Positions 8,581-15,394 of a stretch of 64,000 bases of DNA are shown one piece after another. The stretch is from Corynebacterium sp. p3-SID1145 (GTDB lineage Bacteria; Actinomycetota; Actinomycetes; Mycobacteriales; Mycobacteriaceae). The position numbers and the translations under genes are program-made. Each line of letters opens with the position of its first letter. The stretch's first letter is position 1. The notes beneath the pieces were generated by a model. That model was given only the letters and a program-made list of their open reading frames with translations. It was not told the DNA's origin and did no database searches. The DNA lies in the NCBI GenBank assembly GCA_025144245.1, contig JALXXC010000006.1, positions 110,411 through 174,410 of the forward strand. The letters are read 5' to 3'.

Positions 8581-11168
8581 TTGGTGTCCTCACTTTCGGC
8601 ATCCGCGGGCCCGATGGTGACGCTGGTGCCGGCGGAGTCGTGGCGGTGGATCACGGCGTCGCGCAGCTCGGCCTCGCCGAGGCGCGAGACCTGTTCGGCG
8701 TCGACGAGGCTCTGCGTGAAGTACTCTACCGCCCCGAGGTAGAGGACGACCAGCAGCGACCAGGCGACGACGATGGCCAGCATGATCGTCTTGTCGGTGG
8801 GCAGGAGCATGGTGAGCAGGGTGATAATGGCGATGCCGACAACGCCCGCGCCGATCCCGCCGAAGATGAGGGTGCGGTAGTTCTCCCGCAGCATCCGCGC
8901 CCGCTTCTCGACGCCCCCGCGGAACTCATCCCGGTCCGACAGGGCGGCCATGATGTCGGACGCGCGGTAGGGCGAGCCCATGACCTCCACCTTCTCGTTG
9001 GTGATCAGGTTCGTGCGTGCGAGCTGGCGGTTGAACAGGAGGTTGGCGTGCGAGGAGGTGAGTCGGAACAGCCACCCCAGGGCGAAGGCCGCGGCGGACA
9101 TGGCGAGAAGCGTCGCCAAAAAGCGGAGGTAGTGATGGCCGTAGAACCCGGCGATGGTCTCGCGCATCGCGTCGATGCCGTAGCGGAAGGGGAGGAAGGG
9201 GTAGATGTGGCGGAAGAAGTCGGGCATGAGCTCGATAGGGTAGAGGCCCGACGCGCCCGGGATCTGGATGACGACGAGGAAGACGGCGATGCCGCGGCCA
9301 ATGTGGCCGAGCGCGGAAACGATGGAGTAGATGATCCCCGTGTAGGCGACCCCGATGGCGATTGCGGTGGCGAGAAAGGCCGTGACGGACTGCATCTGCA
9401 CCCCGAAGGCCACGTTGCCGAGCGTCACCACGACGGCCTGGAGCACCGAGAGCGTGGCGAAGAGGAGGAAGCGGCCGAGGTAGGCCTGGCCGACGGTGAG
9501 GCGGCGGAAGCCCTCGGTGTCGACTTCGACGCGGAAGATGATCGTCAGCACGAACGCGCCGATCCACAGGGCCAGGTTGGTGAAGAAGGAGGCCATGGAG
9601 CTGCCGTAGTTCTCCGTGGGGAAGACGGCCTGCTGCTCGACGGTGACGGGCGAGGAGATGTACTCGCCGATCTTCGCGGAGTTGAGGTTCGTGACAGTGT
9701 TGAGGGCCTCCGAGTCGGAGGTGGCCAGGAGAGCGTTGATGTCGGACTGGGCGGAGCGGGCACCGTCGGCAAGCGTGCCGAGGTTACCCGAGACCTCGTC
9801 GAGGATGCCGAGGCTGGCCGCGAGCTGGTTGTCCACCCCGGCGAGCAGGGAGGTTGTCTCCTCACGCAGGGCACGCTGGCTGCTCAGCGCGCCGCGCACG
9901 GAGGCAACGCTGCCGGAGGCCTGGGCGAGCGAGGCGTTGATCGCGGGCACGGACTCGCCGAGCTGCTTGCTCGCGTCGCGCGCTGCGGCGTTGGAGTCGG
10001 CGGTCGCGGCCTCGAGGGAGTCGCCGAGCTCGCCTATCGACGCCAGCGCGGCGCCCGCGCTGCGGTCCACGTTGTTCAGGCCGTCGAGGACGGTGCGGGA
10101 GGCGGCGGTGCGCTCCTCCAGCGCGCCGGCCGCGGCGTCTAGCTGAGCGCGGACCTCGGGCGACAGGGCCGCCCCGGCCGACAGGGCGCGCAGCTGCGCG
10201 GCGGCGGACTCACCCTGCTTGACCACGCCGTCGACCTCGCCGACGGCGGAGCGCACCCGCCCCTGGGCGGTGCCGAGCTGGTCCGTCGCCCCCGCGATGG
10301 AGGCGTTGGCGGAGGCGGCGCCGAGGCTGAGCGCGTTGGTGGACTCGACGAGCGCGGTGGAGGTGTCCGCGCTGAACCCGGCGGAGGACTTCTGTAGCTC
10401 GGCGATGATCCCTTCGACCTCCCCGAGGGAGGAGTCCACGGACCCGAGGGTGTCGTCGACGGAGCCGACGAGGGTGTTCAGCTCGGCGACGACCGAGCGC
10501 GCCCCGCTGATGCTCTGGTTCATCGTGGCCACCCGCCCCTCGGCGGCGTCGAGGTCGGCGGCGACTTGGGCGAAGCTCCCGGAGGTCTTGCTGCGGGCCT
10601 CCTCGGCGCCGTCGCGGAGGGTGTAGCCCGTGCTACGCAGCTCGGTCGCCGCAGCCTCGCCGACCTTCTTCTTAAAGGCCTCGGACACGGCTGCGTCGAC
10701 AGCGGAGGCGCCCGCGTCGGTAATCGAGGGGGTGACGCCGTTGCTCTTCTCGTTGACGTAGTACTCCAGCTCCGGCTGCGTGTAGGTGCCGCTGACCAGG
10801 CTCAGCAGGTCCTCGCTGAATTCGGGCGGGATGAGGAACATGGCGTAGTAGTCGCCGCGCATGAGACCGTCGCGGGCCTCGTCCTCGGGGAGGAACACCC
10901 ACCCGATCTTGTCGTTGCCCTTGAGCTGCTCGGTGATCTGCTCGCCGATGTCAACCTCGCCGACGCGCTCGGCGGAGGCACCGCGGTCGTTGTTGACCAC
11001 CGCGATGCGGATGTTCTGGGTGTGGGCGTAGGGGTCCCAGAAGGCGTTGATGTTGAACCACGCGTAGAGCGCGGGGATGATAAGCACGCCGACGATGATG
11101 ATGAAGGCCCGGGGAACGCGCAACAGGCGACGAATGTCCCGTCCAAGAATCTGCCCGCTTTTTCTCAC
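8577..11168 (-). CDS. YhgE/Pip family membrane protein (first gene of pair)
   Basis: An 863-residue paralogue of the next gene. Its N-terminal membrane segment contains IIVGVLIIPALYAWFNINAFWDPY, kept in the neighbour as LIAIPCLFAWFN. Then come ELEYYVNEKSNGVTPS, a long Ala/Ser-rich helical ectodomain (about 200-510), about five C-terminal membrane segments (520-720), and an extra pair of segments near 770-830 absent from the shorter paralogue. The start is GTG at 11168, with only a weak GAGGG upstream. A perfect 8+8 inverted repeat at 11190-11210 lies just upstream and may be an operator. No regulator gene is adjacent. Transport is inferred from the family. Confidence 0.8.
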   Translation of the reverse strand: MRKSGQILGRDIRRLLRVPRAFIIIVGVLIIPALYAWFNINAFWDPYAHTQNIRIAVVNNDRGASAERVGEVDIGEQITEQLKGNDKIGWVFLPEDEARDGLMRGDYYAMFLIPPEFSEDLLSLVSGTYTQPELEYYVNEKSNGVTPSITDAGASAVDAAVSEAFKKKVGEAAATELRSTGYTLRDGAEEARSKTSGSFAQVAADLDAAEGRVATMNQSISGARSVVAELNTLVGSVDDTLGSVDSSLGEVEGIIAELQKSSAGFSADTSTALVESTNALSLGAASANASIAGATDQLGTAQGRVRSAVGEVDGVVKQGESAAAQLRALSAGAALSPEVRAQLDAAAGALEERTAASRTVLDGLNNVDRSAGAALASIGELGDSLEAATADSNAAARDASKQLGESVPAINASLAQASGSVASVRGALSSQRALREETTSLLAGVDNQLAASLGILDEVSGNLGTLADGARSAQSDINALLATSDSEALNTVTNLNSAKIGEYISSPVTVEQQAVFPTENYGSSMASFFTNLALWIGAFVLTIIFRVEVDTEGFRRLTVGQAYLGRFLLFATLSVLQAVVVTLGNVAFGVQMQSVTAFLATAIAIGVAYTGIIYSIVSALGHIGRGIAVFLVVIQIPGASGLYPIELMPDFFRHIYPFLPFRYGIDAMRETIAGFYGHHYLRFLATLLAMSAAAFALGWLFRLTSSHANLLFNRQLARTNLITNEKVEVMGSPYRASDIMAALSDRDEFRGGVEKRARMLRENYRTLIFGGIGAGVVGIAIITLLTMLLPTDKTIMLAIVVAWSLLVVLYLGAVEYFTQSLVDAEQVSRLGEAELRDAVIHRHDSAGTSVTIGPADAESEDTK

Positions 11169-11189
11169 GTGGCGAGCGTACCCTCAAAT

Positions 11190-11210
11190 GGAGCGTTAGT
11201 GAAACGCTCC
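11190..11210 (-). promoter_or_regulatory. Inverted repeat upstream of the YhgE pair (candidate operator)
   Basis: Arms GGAGCGTT (11190-11197) and AACGCTCC (11203-11210) flank a five-base centre (AGTGA). It lies 22 bases upstream of the GTG at 11168. No T-run follows on either strand, so an operator is more likely than a terminator. Perfect arms of this size suit a TetR-type dimer site, but the regulator is unknown. Confidence 0.5.
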
Positions 11211-11250
11211 GCGGCGGCCCCGCTGGCCCGGAACGCACAAGCTGGAGTTC

Positions 11251-11346
11251 ATGCTTTCCGAATCATCCCCCGGCCTGCTCGCCGCTGTCGGCGGCACGCC
11301 CCTCGTTTCCCTTCCTGAACTCGGCGGCACACCGTGCACCGGGTAG
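11251..11346 (+). pseudogene. N-terminal remnant of an SbnA/cysteine-synthase-like gene
   Basis: ATG 11251 opens a 31-codon frame ending at TAG 11344. It contains GLLAAVGGTPLVSLPELGGT, which matches GILSAIGTTPLVRLDAFGGT at the start of the SbnA-like enzyme encoded at 14417. The match stops where the LURP-one remnant begins (about 11325-11334), so the rest was replaced by recombination. The catalytic lysine region is absent, so it is inactive. Confidence 0.65.
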
Positions 11347-11672
11347 ATGAGCAGACTGGTGGCAAGGCGGAGTTGGCCCACATCACCAAACGCTTCTCTT
11401 GGATCGGCGCCAAATACGACGTGGACATCGCAGGTTTTCCGCCTGTCAAGATCCAAGGACAGATCTTTGAGCTCAACTACCAGATCACCGTGGAGGGGTG
11501 TCCCATCGTCAGTGTTGACGCTGAATACTCCGGTGTCGGCCGAGCTCTGATGGGAAAGATGACGTACCGGCTTGTCTTCGAGCCTGGTTTAGACGAGAAC
11601 GTGCATGCCGCCGTGATCGGCATCGCGATCGCCTTGGACATGCGGCGCGAGAAAATGCGGAATTCGCAGTAG
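11325..11672 (+). pseudogene. LURP-one family gene, truncated copy (C-terminal 110 codons)
   Basis: From about 11325 to the TAG at 11670-11672 the frame encodes AELAHITKRFSWIGAKYDVD, GRALMGKMTYRLVFEPG and NVHAAVIGIAIALDMRREKM. These nearly repeat the second half of the LURP-one protein encoded at 973-1542. About the first 78 residues are missing and replaced by the SbnA-like remnant. A GTG at 11334 could still start a 112-residue product, but without the first half of the barrel it should not fold. Divergence of about one third in the less conserved stretches shows the duplication is not recent. Confidence 0.75.
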
Positions 11673-11711
11673 TCCGCCTCTCAGGATCTACGCGACCCGT
11701 GAGCTGCCGAT

Positions 11712-11740
11712 TTGGTTCTTCGGTGACGGTCCTTTACATT
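11712..11740 (+). promoter_or_regulatory. Promoter of tRNA-Glu copy 3
   Basis: -35 TTGGTT (11712-11717), a 17-base spacer and -10 TACATT (11735-11740), in the same arrangement as at copy 2 (5455-5483). The -10 is slightly weaker than the TACTGT of copy 2. Confidence 0.6.
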
Positions 11741-11767
11741 TAGCAGGTCGCATTCAACAGCGAACGC

Positions 11768-11840
11768 GCCCCGTTCGTGTAGCGGCCTAGGACGTCGCCC
11801 TCTCACGGCGGTAACACGTGTTCAAATCCCGTACGGGGTA
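11768..11840 (+). tRNA. tRNA-Glu-like copy 3 (CTC), degenerate, probably inactive
   Basis: It differs from copies 1 and 2 at only two of 73 positions, both in stems. C12 to G (base 11779) breaks a D-stem C-G pair, and G52 to T (base 11819) breaks a T-stem G-C pair. Acceptor stem, anticodon arm and CTC anticodon are unchanged. Promoter and a strong terminator remain. Two unpaired stem positions with no compensating change suggest a decaying gene, though some function cannot be excluded. Confidence 0.75.
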
Positions 11841-11848
11841 CAACGACA

Positions 11849-11893
11849 GCAGATCCCGGCACCCACAACGCAGGTGCCGGGATCTGCTTTTTT
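11849..11893 (+). terminator. Terminator after tRNA-Glu copy 3
   Basis: A perfect 15-bp stem (11849-11863 with 11873-11887), a nine-base loop and TTTTTT (11888-11893). It is the strongest terminator in the window and isolates the DUF6230 operon from the tRNA. Confidence 0.92.
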
Positions 11894-11973
11894 CGTCCTC
11901 TGCGCTGAGAGAACTTATGAATCTCGGCGAAATTAGTGACGCAGGTCTCATTGGCGACTATCGTCAGTTCTAT

Positions 11974-11999
11974 CGCAAAACTAACTATCTGTTTTTGCG
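11974..11999 (+). promoter_or_regulatory. Inverted repeat in the DUF6230 operon leader (candidate operator)
   Basis: Arms CGCAAAA (11974-11980) and TTTTGCG (11993-11999) are separated by 12 bases. They lie about 50 bases before ATG 12048 in the 154-base region between the terminator and the operon. No T-run follows the second arm, so a regulatory role is more likely than termination. Confidence 0.4.
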
Positions 12000-12047
12000 G
12001 TTCGTTTGCATCGCGCACACTGACGTCAAACTCGCTGGAGGATATCG

Positions 12048-12617
12048 ATGGGACACACACGGAAATTACGGTTCGCGGGAATCGCGGGCATTGGCCTACT
12101 CGTTCTTGCCGGTGAGGGAGTGGCGATGGCCCAGAGCGGCGTGTCTGCTGGAATGGCGCTCTCCAACGTGATTTTCACGCAGCAGGTCGGGGGAATTGAA
12201 GCGGATAACTTCAACCTATTCGTCGACCGCGAGAGCCTGGAGGACCGCGATGTGGCGGTATCCCGCCTCAAGCTGGAGGATGCCACCATCACGGATCTGT
12301 GCATGTCCGCGCCCATCAGTCTCCCCGGGCTGGGCGACCGGCGCTTTCAGATGACGGTGGATGGACCGAACACCACTGCCCACAATCTGATCATCGGTGC
12401 CAAGGAACTGAACGGAACGATGACGATGGCTAACCCCCAGATCGGCGTTGACGCGCGGCAGTTGTCGGACAAAGCGGAATCAGGTGCTTTCGGCATCGCG
12501 ATGTCCTACTTGGATGCCTCCGACCAGTTGATTTACGCGACTTCGATTTCCGCGGACAAACTGATTGCCGCAGGCGGTCGCATCGCCGTTGTGAAGGAGG
12601 GTGAGAATGCCTGCTAG
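12048..12617 (+). CDS. DUF6230 family secreted protein
   Basis: A 189-residue protein with an N-terminal export signal (basic KLRFAG, hydrophobic IGLLVLAGEGVAMAQ). The rest is beta-rich with a pattern known from DUF6230 proteins of actinobacteria: FNLFVDRES, CMSAP, NLIIGAKEL. In Streptomyces such genes are usually next to a DUF6114 gene, as here. GGAGG (12036-12040) lies seven bases upstream of ATG 12048, an excellent start. It overlaps the next gene by 11 bases. No function is established; the export signal places it at or outside the membrane. Confidence 0.78.
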   Translation: MGHTRKLRFAGIAGIGLLVLAGEGVAMAQSGVSAGMALSNVIFTQQVGGIEADNFNLFVDRESLEDRDVAVSRLKLEDATITDLCMSAPISLPGLGDRRFQMTVDGPNTTAHNLIIGAKELNGTMTMANPQIGVDARQLSDKAESGAFGIAMSYLDASDQLIYATSISADKLIAAGGRIAVVKEGENAC

Positions 12618-13101
12618 CCGAGCACTAGACCGGGATCACTCTGTCACCGACATGGACGAGCAGCAGGACGGGTGGCAGGACGAGCCGCAAGACGAGCCGG
12701 TCACCGAAAGCTCGGCCGGCCGTGGTTTCTCTGGATGGCGTTCGCGGCGTCCGTTCGGTGCCGGCCTGTTGATGCTGCTGGGCGGAATCGTCATCTTGAT
12801 TCCCGCGTACCTGTCCTTCGAGGTGTCGAATATCCAGATCCAGATCAGCACGATCTCCGGTGTGTCCACACTGCTCATCGGTGTGCTGCTCATCGCCTGC
12901 GGGGTGATGACGTGGCACCAGAAAGAGGGGCGGCTCCTCGCGGGCATCTCGGCCATGATCCTCGGGATCGTGGCGTTGCCCACCTCGAATTTCGGAGGAT
13001 TCTTCATCGGCACGCTTTTCGCGCTGATCGGGGGAGCATGGGCGTTGTCGTGGAGCGACGAACCGGAGCCTGTCGTGCGGAACGGGGAGGATACCGCGTA
13101 G
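12607..13101 (+). CDS. DUF6114 family membrane protein
   Basis: A 164-residue membrane protein: a polar Q/D/E-rich N-terminus (residues 1-45), then about four hydrophobic segments (LLMLLGGIVILIPAYLSF; TLLIGVLLIACGVMTW; ISAMILGIVALPTSNFGGF; IGTLFALIGGAWALSW). The conserved segment LGIVALPTSNFGGFF is the DUF6114 signature. ATG 12607 is preferred over GTG 12601 because AAGGAGG (12594-12600) would touch the GTG but lies six bases before the ATG. The stop overlaps the next GTG by one base. Position between two secreted proteins suggests a three-part envelope module, which is an inference. Confidence 0.78.
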   Translation: MPASRALDRDHSVTDMDEQQDGWQDEPQDEPVTESSAGRGFSGWRSRRPFGAGLLMLLGGIVILIPAYLSFEVSNIQIQISTISGVSTLLIGVLLIACGVMTWHQKEGRLLAGISAMILGIVALPTSNFGGFFIGTLFALIGGAWALSWSDEPEPVVRNGEDTA

Positions 13102-13934
13102 TGGTGTCCAGATCGACCCTGAAGAACCGCGGTGCACTGGCTGCTCTTTCCGCTGCGGCCGCTATCGGCTTGGCGCTTTCGGCACCCGGGCCCGCGGACG
13201 CCCAGTTCCCCGAGCTGCCGTCGCTGCCGGGACTGCCCGGCGGGCCTGCCCCGCTTCCGGCGCAGCCCGAATTGCCGGTGCTTCCGCCGCCTGTGGCGCA
13301 GCCGCCGAAGCCTCTGCCGCAGGTGCCGTCGGTGCCGGCAGAGGTGCCTGGTCTCGAAGGTGTGCAGCTTCCTCCCGAACTCGCCGGCCGCGATGTCGTA
13401 CCCCGCAAGATCGGCGGTTTCGACTTCGAACCGCCTGGACCGATTCCGGGGATGCTTACCCCGACTGGGGAAACCTACACGGTGGAGTCGGACTCCACGC
13501 GCCTGCTCGGGAACGTGAAGATGTCGTACGTGCAGATTGACACCCTGCAGGGTACGAAACCCGCGATCCGCATTGACGCGGACCGAGTCGTGCTGGACAA
13601 CCTGCGCGTCCGGTTCCCCGGAACAGCGCCTGGGGTAGAGGATGTGTGGCAGCGCTCGGGCCCCAGTGTGGAAACGACGCTCAACGGCCACTTCCACATC
13701 ATTGTCGGCAAGATGACCATCACACCGCAGGTCGCCGGAGTCACACTGCCGATTCCAATCACGATCGATGCGTCGTGGGCACCCGAGCGTGTGCAGGCGG
13801 AATTGTCCAAGGCAGGCGCCGGGCTGCCGGACGAGATGTCGAATCTAATGGCGGTGATCGACGGCACGATGGAGACCTACTACATTTCCGCCGACGACCT
13901 CGTTGCCGAACAGGGGATGAGCATCAAGCCTTAG
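13101..13934 (+). CDS. Secreted proline-rich protein of the DUF6230/DUF6114 operon
   Basis: A 277-residue exported protein. GTG 13101 overlaps the previous TAG by one base, and GGGAGG (13085-13090) lies ten bases upstream; GTG 13104 is also possible. The signal peptide ends near SAPGPADAQ, then a proline-rich linker (about 30-100) with repeated LP, PQP and PPP, then a beta-rich domain (about 110-277) with YTVESDSTRLLGNVKMS and MTITPQVAGVTLPI. A fragment of this domain occurs in the remnant at 5914-5967. The proline-rich linker suggests it spans the cell-wall layer. I do not recognise a characterised family; function unknown. Confidence 0.7.
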   Translation: MVSRSTLKNRGALAALSAAAAIGLALSAPGPADAQFPELPSLPGLPGGPAPLPAQPELPVLPPPVAQPPKPLPQVPSVPAEVPGLEGVQLPPELAGRDVVPRKIGGFDFEPPGPIPGMLTPTGETYTVESDSTRLLGNVKMSYVQIDTLQGTKPAIRIDADRVVLDNLRVRFPGTAPGVEDVWQRSGPSVETTLNGHFHIIVGKMTITPQVAGVTLPIPITIDASWAPERVQAELSKAGAGLPDEMSNLMAVIDGTMETYYISADDLVAEQGMSIKP

Positions 13935-14373
13935 GGCCGAGCTCGTCCTCGAGGACTTCCTGCGCGACCTTCATCGCCGACAGAGCGGCTGGGGCGCCGC
14001 AATAGCCGGAAGAGTGGATGATCGCCTCGGTGATCTCCTCGCGGGTGAGGCCGTTGGCGAGCGCGCCGCGGACGTGGCCGCGCAGCTCTTCCGTGGCGCG
14101 CAGGGCGACGAGCATGCCGATGTTGAGCAGGCTGCGGTCGCGTCGGCTCAGGCCGTCACGCGTCCAGACTGAGCCCCATACCGTTGCGGTGACGTGCTTC
14201 TGGAGCTCCTCGCCGTCCTTGCCGGCGTTGCGGGTCAAGGCCGCGTCGACGAAGTCGTCTCCCATCACCTCGCGGCGCACCTTGATGCCGGCGTCGTAGC
14301 GGCCGTCTTCCCCCGAATGGCGGATATCCTGAGCAGTGCGGTTTTGCTTCTCGTTGTGGGTTGCATCAGTCAT
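13924..14373 (-). CDS. Carboxymuconolactone decarboxylase (CMD) family protein
   Basis: A 149-residue all-helical protein of the CMD family, close to the PcaC branch: VRREVMGDDFVDAAL, WGSVWTRDGLSRRDRSLL, then HVRGALANGLTREEITEAI and a closing GAPAALSAMKVAQEVL. PcaC decarboxylates gamma-carboxymuconolactone in aromatic degradation, but no other pca gene is nearby and the family also has members of other or unknown function. A CxxC pair as in AhpD peroxidatic enzymes is absent; only one Cys is seen in the YCG segment. The 3' end overlaps the convergent gene by 11 bases. It diverges from the SbnA-like gene across only 43 bases. Confidence 0.85.
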   Translation of the reverse strand: MTDATHNEKQNRTAQDIRHSGEDGRYDAGIKVRREVMGDDFVDAALTRNAGKDGEELQKHVTATVWGSVWTRDGLSRRDRSLLNIGMLVALRATEELRGHVRGALANGLTREEITEAIIHSSGYCGAPAALSAMKVAQEVLEDELGPKA

Positions 14374-14416
14374 GTATCCCAGCTTAATCTCCCCCGGTTC
14401 GCATAAACTGCGCGTT

Positions 14417-15394
14417 ATGGCTCAATCTGACTACGGGATTCTTAGCGCGATAGGCACGACTCCACTCGTGCGCTTGGACGCATTCGGTGGGACCCTCGGC
14501 GGGGGCACCGAATGTCGCGTCTGGGGAAAATTGGAATCCTTCAATCCTGGCGGTAGCGCCAAGGACCGGACAGCACATGCGCTTGTGCGGGCAGCTGAAG
14601 AGAATGGTCTTCTCAAAGAGGGAACGAAAGTCGTGGAGTCGAGCTCCGGGAACCTCGGAGTTTCGCTCGCGCGCGAGGCTGCGGTCGGTGGGTGGGAATT
14701 CCACTGTGTGGTGGACCCGCGCACGAATGCTTCCACGCTGGCGATGATCAGTGCGCTCGGCGGTATCCTCCACCCAGTCACTGAGCCTGATCCTGAGACG
14801 GGGGACTGGCTCGTTGCCCGGCGGAAGCTCGTCGCCGAGCTCAAGAACGAGCTTGGGGCGCTGAACCTGGACCAGTACTCCAATACAGCCGCCTTTGATG
14901 CGCATGATCGAGGGACGATGGCGGAGATCGTCGAAAAGCTTGGGCGAGCTCCCGATGTCCTCATTGTTGCGGTGAGCACAACGGGCACGATCGGTGGCTG
15001 TATACGGTATATCCGCGCTCATGGGTACGACACGTCAGTGGTGGCAGTCGACGCTGAAGGATCGGTGCTTTTCGGCGGTGAACGCGGGCCCCGTCTGCTG
15101 CCCGGGTACGGGGCCGGAGTGACACCAGATCTTTCGCGGGAAGTCCATCCCGACCGCGTGATCCGCGTGCGAGCCGCAGAAGCCGTGCGGGCAGCCCGGA
15201 AGTGGGCGGCTTCAACCGGTTTTGTCCCAGGTGCATCCGGAGGTGCTGTTGCTCACGCAGTCGAGGAACTTGTCGGGGAGAACGGATCAGGCGATGTCGT
15301 GGCAATTTTTCATGACGATGGACGCGCATACCTCGATACGGTGTACAACGACGAATGGGTGAAGGAAAACCTAGGAAGCGAGGCGCTGCAGTGA
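14417..15394 (+). CDS. SbnA-like PLP enzyme (cysteine synthase superfamily)
   Basis: A 325-residue fold type II PLP enzyme. The catalytic lysine is Lys49 in NPGGSAKDR; the substrate loop is SSSGNLGVS and the phosphate-binding loop TTGTIGG. The N-terminal pattern ILSAIGTTPLVRLD and the overall match fit SbnA, which condenses O-phospho-L-serine with L-glutamate on the way to 2,3-diaminopropionate, better than ordinary CysK. ATG 14417 is chosen; TAAACT (14404-14409) just upstream fits a -10 and a leaderless mRNA. The last codons overlap the next gene as GTGA, so the two are coupled. The exact substrate is inferred. Confidence 0.75.
   Translation: MAQSDYGILSAIGTTPLVRLDAFGGTLGGGTECRVWGKLESFNPGGSAKDRTAHALVRAAEENGLLKEGTKVVESSSGNLGVSLAREAAVGGWEFHCVVDPRTNASTLAMISALGGILHPVTEPDPETGDWLVARRKLVAELKNELGALNLDQYSNTAAFDAHDRGTMAEIVEKLGRAPDVLIVAVSTTGTIGGCIRYIRAHGYDTSVVAVDAEGSVLFGGERGPRLLPGYGAGVTPDLSREVHPDRVIRVRAAEAVRAARKWAASTGFVPGASGGAVAHAVEELVGENGSGDVVAIFHDDGRAYLDTVYNDEWVKENLGSEALQ

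Noticed and set aside
8640-10142. 500-codon plus-strand frame opposite the YhgE gene
   Set aside because: Arg/Glu/Gly-rich shadow of a clear membrane-protein gene; no ribosome-binding site or recognisable domain.
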